The notes under the pieces were generated by a model. It did no database searches. It saw only the letters and a list, made by a program, of their open reading frames with translations, and was not told where the DNA came from. Made by a program: the position numbers and the translations under genes. From Blastocladiella emersonii ATCC 22665 (lineage: Eukaryota; Blastocladiomycota; Blastocladiomycetes; Blastocladiales; Blastocladiaceae): 64,000 nt of DNA. Every line of letters starts with the position of its first letter. Positions within the stretch are counted from its first letter, which is position 1. This document shows, piece by piece, positions 54,332-64,000 of this stretch. The stretch lies in contig JANHCV010000005.1 in the NCBI GenBank assembly GCA_025594325.1, positions 1,577,501 to 1,641,500 of the forward strand, read 5' to 3'.

Positions 54332-55901
54332 ATGTCACCAAGAACACCTCAGCCCACCGCCAGCAGCTCGGACAAGAAGGTCACCGAGAGCGTGCTCGAG
54401 CAGTGCTCGCTCGGCAAGAGCCTCGGCGCGGTCCAGGGTGCCGCCCTAATCGCCGGGTACGTTAGCTTACTTGCACGGTCGTGCTATGAGCATTTGCTAA
54501 CGCTCCCCCGCCTCGCTCTCCAGCGGCATGATCGGAAGCGGTATCTTCACCAACCCGGGCAAGGTCGTCGGCATCATCGGCTCGGTCGGCCCGTCGCTGA
54601 TTCTATGGGTGTTCGGCGCCTTCGTCGCCTTCACGGGCGCGCTCAACTACGCCGAGCTGGGCTCGCGCATCACCGTGTCGGGCGGCGACGCGCCCTTCCT
54701 CGACGCGGCCTACCGCCGGCCACGCCGTTTCGTTGCGATCATGTACTCGTGGACCCGTGTTGTGCTCATCAACCCCGGCTACAACGCGAGTCTCGCCGTC
54801 ATGGCGGGCACGTACCTCGCCTCGGCGTTCCCCGCCACGTTCCCCGAGGACCCCAACGTCGCCGGCGGCGAGTACTACGCCAAGATGATCGGCGCGATCC
54901 TACTGGTGATCCAGACGCTCGCCTGCGTCCCGTCCAACAACCTCGCCGGCAACTTCATCACGTTCGTGACGGCCATCGCCGTGCTGTGCCTGCTCGCCTT
55001 CTCGACGACCGGCATGTTCGTGCTCTTTGGCGTCGCGCCGAGCGTGCGCCAGCTCGACAACTTCTCGGCCGCGCACCTCTTCGCGGGCACCACGACCAAC
55101 CCGGGCGACTGGGCCTCGGCGCTGTTCAAGGTGCTGTGGTCGCTTGATGGCTTCAGCTGCCTGGCGTCGTCGCTGAGCGAGCTCAAGGACCCCGAGCGCA
55201 ACGTGCGCCGGTCGACGGTCATGGGCATCAGCACGGTGTGCATCCTCTACATCCTCGCCAACATCTCGTATCTCGTCGTGCTCAACTTCGCCGACATGTC
55301 GACGCTCGGTTCCGGCATCGCGTCGCAGTGGGCGACCAACATGTTTGGCCCCACCGGCCAGGTCGTGGTCATGCTGCTCATCTTCCTGTGCGTCAGCTCG
55401 TGCTGCTTCGTGTCGCTCTTCGTCGCGTCCCGCGTTGGCCACGCGACGGGCGAGTCCGGCCTCATGTACCCGTCGCGCTTCTTCTCCAACGTCAACGCGC
55501 GGTTCGGCACCCCCGTCAACGCGCTGTTCTTCAACTTTGTCATGTCGATGCTGCTGCTCCTGATCCCGCAGGGCGACACGTTCTGGTTCATCATCGACCT
55601 CGTCTCGTACCCCGTCTGGGCCTTCTACGGCATCACGGCGCTCGGCCTGCTCGTCCTCAAGTACCGCGCAACGGGCAATGTGTTCAAGCGCGACCCGAAC
55701 TTCTCGGGCTTCCAGGTCTCGGCGTTCAGCCCGATCCTCATGGCCCTCGTGTCCACGTTCCTCGTCGTCTTTCCCTTCTTCCAGGAGGCGATGGTGCTGT
55801 CCTCGTCCCTCGCTTTGGCGTGCATCGCGCTCGGCGTGATCCCCTACTTTTTGCTCTCGCGCGCCGAGTCCCTGGCCGCGGCCTCCTCCACGACCCTGTA
55901 G
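54332..55901 (+). CDS. Amino-acid permease of the APC/LAT (Mup-like) type, right copy
   Basis: Exons 54332-54456 and 54524-55901; 500 residues, identical to the left copy at 12719-14288. The GGMIGSGIF signature spans the splice junction, so the intron must be removed to rebuild the first membrane helix. Identity with the left arm continues 42 bp past the stop codon. Confidence 0.85.
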
Positions 55902-55943
55902 ATACTCCATTTTCGGCTAGAATACCAATACATACATGAACTC

Positions 55944-57014
55944 ATTCGATAGTCAAAATCTTGCTCGACCCCGCTTACGCCGAGCTGAAACCGACTTTGA
56001 GTCGAGCACTCGTGACCCCGGTCTACCCCGCCCACGGTAGCGGGCTCGACACGCTCGGGTCGAACCTTACGGCGTATTTGGCCATGGGTATTCGATCGGC
56101 CTTCTTGTTTCCATGAAATTTTGATCGCATACCACCGTTCGAGCCAAACACAGTCCATCGTTTCTTCCACATCGACCAGCAAGGAACATTTTGGCGTTCG
56201 GCGTAGCGTAAAGCGAAACTGCGGTGCCCACTTCCTGAGCAACCTACCTCCGCACAAGAGATCCGAGTTCGCCCAACGGCTCTCGCGTCGCTCTCGCGTC
56301 GCTCTTGCGTCGCTCTTGCGTGAGTTACGTGAAATGATCCTTAAGAGGTCAATCCGAGCAACAGGAACTCGAAAGCGTCAACAGGCGGCTGAGCGATTGC
56401 TGAGGAGACGCGTCTGAAACGCGAGACAGCGACGCGTCCGTCACGTGGGCGCCGCGAGACACTTTCCGCTTCGCGTTTCGCGTGGGATCGCCGTCCTGCC
56501 GAGCTCTCACCAAGCGATCTCGCGCGAGACTAGCTTCAAACCTGGTCCGACTGTGTGCATCGGGACGCTTCGGTGAGTTTCTATCATGGCGTCGACTCGA
56601 GGCTCGCGACTGGTCGGAGAGCTCCCTCCGCGGTCGTTGCGGGCGCCTTGAGGAGGGCGCCACGGAGAGCCGCACAGCGGGCACATCGAGTACAGCATGT
56701 CTCGACTAACATGCGGCAGGTGCGATGCAATCTTCAGCGAGCGGTGAGGGCGCGTGTGGTGTGCGCAGCCGAGGTCTCCCTCTTGGCCGCCTTATCTCTG
56801 GGCACCGGACACGGCGTGCGAACCGGCCTCGCTTCGAGCTGAAAACAAGAATCTGGACCGCTGGCCGTGTCCGCGAGCCTTCTTCAAGCCGACCCGAGCC
56901 CATCGCATTCTCTCTCTCCCTCACCATCCCCGCGCGCCTGCCTGACCTTGCTGGCGAAGGATCCGGCCGCCCGCTTACCTTCCCACCCTCGACCTCTCCC
57001 CGTAGAAACCCGCC
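55944..57014. other. Outer flank of the right arm and upstream region of the F-box gene at 57015
   Basis: The first ~30 bp align with the left outer flank with a mismatch and an indel, then homology ends. 56280-56323 is four tandem copies of an 11-mer (CTCTCGCGTCG and variants). ACGCGT occurs at 56408 and 56432 with CACGTG at 56441 and a GCGAGACAC word at about 56452, the recurrent promoter words. No gene was seen. Confidence 0.45.
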
Positions 57015-58192
57015 ATGCAGCCGCTCCTCGAGTACCCGATCGAGGTGGTTCTCGCGGTGCTGTGGTTCCTCGACACGCGCGAGCGGGCGCGGTTCCGTCT
57101 CGCGTCGCGCGCGGCGGCGAAGCTGGTCGACGAGTCGACGTGCCTGTGGCGGTCGCTGTCCGTGTCGCTGGACGAAGAGTGGCGGCGGTGGCCGCAGGTG
57201 CACGGGGTGCTGGCCGCGCAGAGCTCGGCGATCCGCACCCTCGTCCTCGACAATGTGCGCGACGACGTGGTCAATGCGCTGTGGCCGCTCGCATCGCTGC
57301 TCGAGTGTACGCTTCACGCGTCGGCGCGTGATGGACGACGGCTCGATCTCACTCTCGTGCGTGCGTGTGTGTGTGTAGCCCTGACGCTGCGCGGCTGGCG
57401 CACGCTGTCAGACCACGCGTTCGCATCGCTCGACACGGTGACCCTCCCAAAACTGCGCCGCCTGTCGCTCGAGGAGTACACGAACACGTACTCGGCGCTG
57501 GGCTCCTCTTCCCTCGCACGCGTCGCGTGCGCGGCGCCGAACCTCGAGATCCTGCACGCGTGGTGCAACATGTACGTCGACCCGGCGCTGACGCGTAAGC
57601 TGGCGCGCGTGTGCCCGAAGCTGCGCCGCGTGTCGCTGTCGTCGCTGCGGTCGCACCGCGACGAGGACCTGGCCGCGCTCGCGGCGAGCATGCCGCTGCT
57701 CGAGTATTTCGCGGCCTCGCACATGGGCGAGATCACCGACGTCGGCATCATGGCGGTGGCCGACGCGGCGCCCCGGCTCGCGGTGCTCGCGATCCACGAC
57801 GCGCGAGGCGTCACGGACGTCGGCGTGCGGCACCTCGCGGAGCGGTGCACTGGGCTGCACACGGTCAAGATGTACGACTGCCCGAACGTGTCGCTCGGGA
57901 TCATGGAAGACGTACGCTCTCCCACTCGCACCGTGCTGGCCGCCACGCTGACCCTCCTCCTCGCGCGCAACTGTAGCTCGGGTTCGAGTCGGTGACCGAG
58001 ACCAAGGCGCTGCGCCACCGCCCGTGCTTCCGGCCGGGCCTGGGGCTTGGCTTCATCCGCGCGCCGGTGGCGGCCGGCCCGGCGGCGGCGCTGCTTAAGC
58101 CGCTGTCGCACGAGTGCTCGAGCGAGGCGCTGGACGTCGAGGCGGCGCAGCCCGCGTCGCCGACGGGCTCGCTGCTGCACATAGTCGCTTGA
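57015..58192 (+). CDS. F-box protein with AMN1-type leucine-rich repeats
   Basis: Three exons (57015-57306, 57379-57911, 57977-58192) encode 346 residues. An F-box-like start (YPIEVVLAVLWFLDTRERARFRLASR) is followed by cysteine-containing LRRs, clearest in exon 2: VCPKLRRVSLSSL, ITDVGIMAVADAAPRLAVLAI and VTDVGVRHLAERCTGLHTVKM, the AMN1/GRR1-type repeat. Introns open GTACGC. The likely role is substrate recognition in an SCF ubiquitin ligase. It is unrelated in detail to the F-box/LRR gene inside the repeat arms. The C-terminal exon is Ala/Gly/Pro-rich with no motif. Confidence 0.8.
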
Positions 58193-58540
58193 TCCACACA
58201 CCCCACCCCATCATCATTGTTGCAACTGATCCATACGCTATACATGACCCCTCTCCCTCTTCTTGAACATCACGTCCATGGCCACGGCCTGGGCCACGAC
58301 CGCGGCTCGGCATCCGATCAGCGCGCGCGTCACGTGGGCTTGTATATCCGATTGCTTGGGTGCGCGCGCCGAGCCGGCCCGGCCGCTGACCCTGCCCTTT
58401 GCTTCTCCCTCCCTCTCGGCTGTGACCCCTCGCCGAATGGATCTCTGGACCGCCTGCATGTAACTCGGAGGACCTACGACCCACTGCAACCTCACCCAGC
58501 CAGCCGACCGATCGAGCACACGACACCGCGCCCGCCCGCC
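58193..58540. promoter_or_regulatory. Promoter region of the SAM carrier gene
   Basis: 348 bp with CACGTG at 58332-58337 and a CA/CT-rich approach to the start at 58541. No gene was seen. Confidence 0.4.
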
Positions 58541-59595
58541 ATGTCCACATCGATCCCGCAGACCCCGCGCAACGTCACCATGCAGCAGGCGCTGATTGTG
58601 CGTTGCGCATGCTATCTCGAAGCAGGACATACCCTGACGCGCCGCCACTGCCGCCTCGATCGTAGGCCGGCGCCGTGGCCGGCACCTCGGTCGACACGGT
58701 GCTGTTCCCGCTCGACACGATCAAGACGCGGCTGCAGAGCCCCGACGGGTTCGCCAAGTCGGGCGGGTTCCGCGGCATCTTCAGCGGCCTGCTGCCCGCC
58801 GTCGTCGGGTCGGCGCCCGGAGGTACGGCGGACGGGTGTTGGGTGGCATGGGCGTGACTGATGTTCGGGTGGGATGTGTGTGTGTAGCGGCGGCGTTCTT
58901 TGTCACGTACGAGTACTGCAAGGCGTTCGCCAAGACGTGGGTGCCCGAGGAAAAGTACGCGCCCGCGGTGCACATGGCGTCGGCGTCCATGGGCGAAATC
59001 GTACGTCCTCCGCGCGTCTTCAGGTCTCAAACCATGCCAACTCACACCCGCCCGCGTCATCTAGTCCGCGTGCGTGATCCGCGTCCCGACCGAGGTCCTG
59101 AAACAGCGTCTGCAGGCGGGCCACTACGCGTCGACGTGGACGGCCATCACCTCCATCATCCGCGCCGACGGGTTTCTCGGGTTCTACCGCGGGTACCTGT
59201 CGACGGTGATGCGCGAGATTCCGTTCACGTGCGTGCAGTTCCCGCTGTACGAGTACTTCAAGTCGTACGCGGCGTACCGCAAGCGGCAGGCCGCGCCGGA
59301 CCTGCTGGACGCGGCGTTCTGCGGGTCCGTGAGCGGCGGGATCGCGGCGGCCGTCACGACGCCGCTCGATGTGATCAAGACCCGCGTGATGCTGGCCACG
59401 CGCAAGGGCGGCGATGCGAGCCACTATGTGGGCATGACGAGCACGTTCAAGCAGATCGTGCGCGAGGAGGGCGTCAAGGCGCTGTTCCGCGGGATCGGCC
59501 CGCGCACGCTGTGGATCTCGGCTGGCGGGTTCATCTTCCTCGGCGCGTACGAGAAGACCAAGCGGTATCTTCTCGAGTCGTCCACGCTCGAGTAG
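58541..59595 (+). CDS. PET8: Mitochondrial S-adenosylmethionine carrier (SLC25A26 / Pet8)
   Basis: Four exons (58541-58597, 58666-58822, 58888-59000, 59065-59595) encode 285 residues. Three mitochondrial-carrier repeats are visible by their signatures [20 protein letters not shown] and [30 protein letters not shown] in repeat 1 and the short total length are typical of the SAM carrier, which exchanges cytosolic SAM for mitochondrial S-adenosylhomocysteine across the inner membrane. All introns end TAG and are 64-68 nt long. The exon phases reconstruct the six helices without gaps. Confidence 0.88.
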
Positions 59596-59630
59596 TTTCA
59601 GTCGCCATTCCCTCATACATAGACCTCATA

Positions 59631-60696
59631 CTATTTACCCCCTCCTCCCAAGAACAACACCACGAGCTCCGCGACCCATGCGACCGCGACGCCCACGACG
59701 CGCACCCACGTCCCGGCCCACCACGCGCCCGTCGGCGTGCCCGCCGGCACCGCAGCGGCCGTCCCCGGCCCGAGCGCGAGCCACCGCGCGATGCGCGACT
59801 CGCCGTCCCACGCCGTGTGCGCGGGCGACCACGGGAGCGACACGTCGACGTCGTCGGCGAGCGGGAACGCGAGCGTGTTGCCGAGCACGGCCAGGGTCCA
59901 GAAGACGAGCGAGACGAGTTTTGCGGGCCGAATCGGTGTTGCCGCGGCGGGTCCGATCCCAGCGGGCGCGACGGTGAGGGATGAGGACGAGGTAGAAAAC
60001 CGCTGCCGCTTGGCCCAGACAGGGACCGCACGCGTGACGAGGGTGACGGTGAACAGCGCGTCGAGCGCGACGACGTGCCCGCGCGCGATCGGCGCGCACA
60101 CGGCGAGCGCTAGCGGCCACGTCGATGCGGGCGAGGAGAGGAGCAGGAGTTCCATTACGCACATGCCTATACTGCGCTTCGGTGAGCTTCACGCGAGTCT
60201 CTGGCATAGCGGAGCGCGTACCGAGCACAACAGGCGGCGCAAGCCGCCCGACCATCTTCCCCGCCCTTGCGACACCCTTGACGAGCGCCCTTGCGCGGCG
60301 CGACGACGCGTCCCCTTCCTCTTCTCCTCCCGAACCGCGAAACCGTGACCACCCCGACGGCGGCGGCGCATCGCCCGCCAAGATCGCGAGCGCCGCCGCG
60401 CGCGACACGCGGCGGTACGCGCGGCCGCGGGACCCGGGGACCGGCATGTACACGGCGTCGGGGTCGTCGATGCGCGGTGGAAGACCCGTTGTTTCCTCAT
60501 TTTCGGGTAGAGCGTCAGCGTCGTCAGCGGTAGAGGCATCGTGGCCGTTGCCGGGCGCGCCGAGGTCCAGCTGCGCGGAGGAGACGGCGGTGCGTGCGCC
60601 GATCCAGGTCAGGGAGGTTGTAGGGGAGGAGCCGCTGGCGAGCGCGATGACGGCGCGCGGGGGCGGGCGAGCGCTGGCGGTGGTGGTGGGTTGCAT
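59631..60696 (-). CDS. Membrane protein of unknown function
   Basis: Two exons (60696-60222 and 60166-59631) encode 336 residues; the 55-nt intron opens GTACGC and closes TATAG. The N-terminal ~155 residues are soluble, Ala/Gly/Asp/Arg-rich and low complexity. The C-terminal half has about four hydrophobic stretches (STWPLALAVCAPIA, ALDALFTVTLVTRAV, LVSLVFWTLAVLGNTLAF, VVGVAVAWVAELVVLFLG). It is convergent with the SAM carrier, only 35 bp apart. The family is not recognised. Confidence 0.65.
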
Positions 60697-60904
60697 TCTA
60701 ACTAGGTCTAGCTTCGTCTAGCGTTCCATGGGTTGGTTGTTGGGGAGAGAGGAAGCGGTCCGCGGACGCGCGAAGCGACGCGTCGCGTTGTCGCGAGACA
60801 CGAAACGTGACCGCGTCAACTTGAGTCTTCGAGACATTCATTGAGTAGAAGGGTAGTGTAATGACATGTGGATCAGCTAAAACTGGCATCTCTCTCAATC
60901 TCAA

Positions 60905-62486
60905 CTACTCGCGGCCCCCTTGCGCCGCGTCCCTGGACATGCTCCTGGTCCATGGCCGGCGCGGGGTCGCCGGTGCCACCGGTTCCGCCACTGCGGTCGC
61001 GGTCGCCTTGGATCGGCTCTTGGGCCGCGCAGCGGATGCCGCCGATTTGGGCCGCGCCGCATGAGAAACCGACGCGCGGCGCGGCGATGAAGCGGGCACG
61101 ACGCGCGTCGCGGCGGGGATCTTGATGACCTCCTCCATGCGCTGCTTGGCGAGCGACTCGACGATGCTGAGGACGAAGAAGGCGAGCATGAGGGTGATGA
61201 CGCCGTTCCAGACGATCCCGACGATCCCCGCGCCACCCGCGCCCGCATGTGCGTCGGGGTCCGCGTCCGTGACCGTGCCGGGGGTGCGGAGGTACCGGCG
61301 GGTCTGCTCGTTCAGGAACCGCTGGGTGGGCGCGTGGAGCGCGGGGACCCACGTGTCGAGGATCTGGAGGAGCGCGGCCTGGCCGCCGTTCGAGAACAGG
61401 ACGGCGACGAAGACGGCCTGCAGCGACGTCTTGATGACAGCCTTCCCGATGAGCGTCGCCCCAAAGAAGGTGCGGAACGGGATGCCGACGGTGCCGCAGA
61501 TGATCCCCGCGAGATCGAACAGCGGGTTCGGGATCGACGCGCACGCCAGGATGCCCCAGAACCCGAACCGCTTCATGCCGTGCATGACCTGCACCTTGGC
61601 CCACTCGACCCACGTCATTTCGGCGGAACGCTTGCCCAGCAGCGCGTCCACCTCGCCCAGCTCCGCGTGCCGGTTGCCCGACTCGGCGGCCGCTTTCGCG
61701 ACAAAGTACGGCGGCAGCTCGCCGAGCGCGGTGCCCAGGCCCCAGAAGAAGGCGTCCCACTGGACCTTGCGGGCGACGTCGACGAGAGAGATTCCCGAAC
61801 TCCCAGAAAGAGGGGTGCACGAGGGCGGGTCCCACGTCATGGTGTCAAAGTCGAGGTGGCCGCACGTGTAGGCGGCGGCCGTGACCTGGGCAATGTGCGG
61901 GCCGAGGAACAGCAGGAACGTGTGCAGGCCCGTGCCGAGGCCGACCGACGACAGCACGCCCAGCAGCACCCAGTACCCGTACCACTGCAGGATGCGGGAC
62001 GCAGCCTGCATGTACTACAGACGCGGCCGATCATGTCAGCCAGCGGGACGACCCGATCGAGCGAGCGGGTAGACGTACAGGCTGGTGCGCGCCATCAACA
62101 AGACTCGCAGCGAAGACAGCGAGCATCGCCGCTAGCACCCGCAGCGCGCGGCCGCGGTGCGTGACGACGACGGCGCGCACGGACCGGCGCAGCGCGGCCG
62201 CGACAAACCCGAGGAAAAAGCGCAGCACCAGCACCGGCTGCCGGTAGATGGACACGCTCGCAATGTCGAGCTCCTCGTCGACGGCCACGGGGCTGACCGA
62301 GTCGCCGCGCGACACGACGGAGGCGACGGCGGCCGCCGTCATGGCGCGCTTGGTCGGCGAGCGCGACCGCGACACGGATGCGGGCGCGGCGGGCGCGGCA
62401 AAGTCGTCGCTGCTGCCCACGTCGGCCGAGGCGGTCGACGACGCGCGCGAGCGCTTGGAGGGGGAGCGGCCGCGGCGTGGCGGCAT
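60905..62486 (-). CDS. VMP1-family ER membrane protein (VTT domain)
   Basis: Two exons (62486-62079 and 62014-60905) encode 505 residues; the 64-nt intron opens GTACGT, contains CTGAC and closes TGTAG. The N-terminal ~85 residues are Ser/Arg-rich and probably cytosolic. The membrane region starts near residue 90, and GLGTGLHTFLLFLGPHIAQV, GLGTALGELPPYFVAKAAA and ASIPNPLFDLAGIICGTVGIPF are hallmarks of VMP1. VMP1 is an ER lipid scramblase needed for autophagosome formation and ER contact sites. The C-terminal ~90 residues are an Ala/Pro/Arg-rich tail that is longer than in animal homologues. GC3 is high. Confidence 0.88.
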
Positions 62487-62741
62487 TTCAGAGTGTAGTA
62501 GCGTGTTGTTGATACGTTTGCGGTGCAGCGAATTTGGGGAGAAGTGGGCGTTTGCGGCACAGCAACACCGAATGGGGCGATCGCGGCGGGCGACAAAAGA
62601 GAGCGACACGAAACGCCCGCCCCACGCACATGTCTCCGCCCGGTCGCGTGACATCACCGCGGGGCGCGTCGCGTCGCTTTTGACGTGGCACCGAGGTGCG
62701 AGACACTTTTACCAAAAGCTGCCTGCCATGTATATCACGCA
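62487..62741. promoter_or_regulatory. VMP1 promoter
   Basis: Holds the recurrent word GTGCGAGACAC (about 62696) near GACGTGGC and GCGTCGCGTCGC, about 200 bp before the VMP1 start, and the 3' flank of the next minus-strand gene. Confidence 0.4.
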
Positions 62742-63945
62742 TCAACCTAGCTCAGCACTCGAATCCCCCTCCGCCAGATCGCTCGGGTGGCTCTGCACCC
62801 TTGCCGCCCTGGACGCGACCGCGGGGCGTACGTTCGTGATGCTCCCGCCGCCGATCCGGTCGGCCGACCCGCGCATGCTGCGCCCCGCCGCCGTTGTCGT
62901 GGTCGAGCTGCTGGCGCCGCCAGTACTCGCGCTGCCGTTCCCGCGCATCCGGCCCCCCGCCGACGTGAGCGGCGTGATCGCGGACCCGAGCCACCCGACA
63001 CCGTGCCCTCGTCTCCCGAGCCGCGCGGCGGGTGGTGGTGGCGGTTCGTTGGCCGTCACCGTCGACGAGACATCTGAGGCGGACGCCGAGACAGACGACT
63101 CGTCGTCGGTCGACGACCGTGTCGCGAGCGAGGCCGCGCACGGCGTCGCGACGCTCGCCAGCAACGAGCCCCACATGGCGTGCTCGCGCTCGCTCGGCAG
63201 CTGCACCGTCCACGCGTGGCCCTGCAGCATCAGCTCGATGCACAGGGCGCACCCCGGCGGCGCAATGTCGAACACGGCGTCCGTCAGCTGGATCGCGACG
63301 CCGAGCTGGACGTCGCCCGTCGCGCCGCGGCGGAAGATGGTCATGGTTTCTACACTCGGATCACGGTTCAGTTGGAGTTTTGGAGTAAGCGCGCCCAAGT
63401 CACGTACTCTCCTCGACATCGAGCGACACGCGGCAGCTCTTCCACGTCGAGAACATGCGCCCGCCGCGCTTGAGCGGGTAGTACCCGTGCGCCTGCATCA
63501 CCGCGCCCGACGTCGGGTGCCGGACCAGCCGCACCTCGACTTTCGGCTCGTGCGCGCCTGCCCCCGCCCCCGCTCCCGCCCCCGCACCGACATCGAGCGC
63601 GCTCCCGCCGACCTCGGCCGACGCGCGCACCTTGAGCCGGCGCACATCACCCCCTCCAGCTTGCTTGGTGTCAACCGTCATGGCGCTCATCGACACGAGC
63701 TGGTTGCGGATCGGCGCCGGCGTCGATTGCCGGTACGCGAGCACGACGAACCGGCCGACGAGCGCTGTGAAGACAAAGGCCGTGGCGAGGAGCACCGCGG
63801 TCCACCGGATCAGCGTCGTGGTCAGCACCGACTCGCCGAACGAGAACGTCTGGAACGAGACGGAGAGGATCGAGACGAGCAGGATCTGCTGCGCCGAGTA
63901 CAGCAGGTAGCTCGACTCGCGGTAGGATGAGGAGACGTTGCGGGT
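62742..63945 (-). CDS. Membrane protein with a C-terminal PH-like region (5' end outside the window)
   Basis: Two exons are visible (63945-63408 and 63349-62742), 381 residues. At 63946 a splice acceptor (CTAAC then ATGTAG) precedes the first visible exon, so the gene continues beyond the window. Two hydrophobic segments occur: YLLYSAQQILLVSILSVSF and WTAVLLATAFVFTALVGRFVVL. An Ala-Gly repeat (GAGAGAGAGAGA) follows, then a beta-rich region spanning both exons (VEVRLVRHPTSGAV to WTVQLPSEREHAMWGSLL) with the C-terminal Trp helix of a PH fold. The last ~130 residues are Ser/Thr/Gly-rich. The family assignment is tentative. Confidence 0.65.
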
Positions 63946-64000
63946 CTACATTCCCCAAAATGTTAGTCGCGCGCGGTGAGTGAACAACCAGGGAACGGAC

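Larger units (their letters stand above)
39039..55943. repeat. Right arm of the 16.9-kb inverted repeat
   Basis: Mirror image of 12677-29581 without any difference found. It ends outward at 55943, one base before the mismatch at 55944. Gene order from the inside out: F-box/LRR, family A intact, family A broken, DUF4470 broken, DUF4470 intact, permease. The 9457-bp spacer between the arms is single copy. Confidence 0.95.

Noticed and set aside
12677-55943. Inverted repeat as the ends of one giant transposon
   Set aside because: No transposase or integrase gene, no target-site duplication, and the edges fade into diverged homologous DNA instead of ending in defined terminal motifs.
12677-55943. 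Inverted repeat as a mating-type palindrome
   Set aside because: No homeodomain, pheromone or receptor gene is visible in arms or spacer.
56280-56323. Short tandem repeats as a CRISPR array
   Set aside because: Contiguous 11-mers without spacers in a eukaryotic context.

Overview
The window looks like nuclear DNA of a GC-rich basidiomycete yeast. Genes are interrupted by short introns (mostly 54-110 nt) that usually open with GTACG and close with TAG after a CTRAC-like branch site. There is an intron-bearing Argonaute, a DUF4246 gene, a fungal VMP1 and a tRNA-Thr. A Tremellomycetes, Trichosporonales-like source is my inference from codon and intron style.

Left unique part (1-12676): the 3' end of one gene, a METTL21-type methyltransferase, tRNA-Thr(CGU), then a younger-looking stretch. 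That stretch holds a decayed and an intact member of an unrecognised ~740-residue family (called family A here), a coiled-coil hypothetical gene, a complete slicer-type Argonaute, and a broken reading frame in which the 5' part of a DUF4470 gene (family B) is welded to the RuvC half of a Fanzor (eukaryotic TnpB).

Inverted repeat: 12677-29581 is repeated in inverted orientation at 39039-55943 (left + right coordinate = 68620 throughout, no indels found). Each 16.9-kb arm carries an amino-acid permease, an intact and a broken DUF4470 gene, a broken and an intact family A gene, and an F-box/LRR gene. Just outside the identical tract the flanks are still alignable but clearly diverged, so this looks like an old inverted duplication kept identical by gene conversion (or made identical by assembly), not a brand-new copy.

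Spacer (29582-39038): four or five ordinary, high-GC3 single-copy genes: a 4-TM protein, an HDDC2-type HD phosphohydrolase, a Sel1-repeat protein, a DUF4246 protein, and a tail-anchored FHA protein of the SLMAP/Far10 type.

Right unique part (55944-64000): F-box/LRR protein, mitochondrial SAM carrier (PET8), a membrane protein, VMP1, and a membrane protein with a PH-like region cut by the window edge. Housekeeping-type genes therefore frame an island of two lineage-specific, birth-and-death gene families lying beside an Argonaute and a Fanzor relic; several of these genes share an unusual promoter arrangement (ACGCGT, GATATC, CACGTG).
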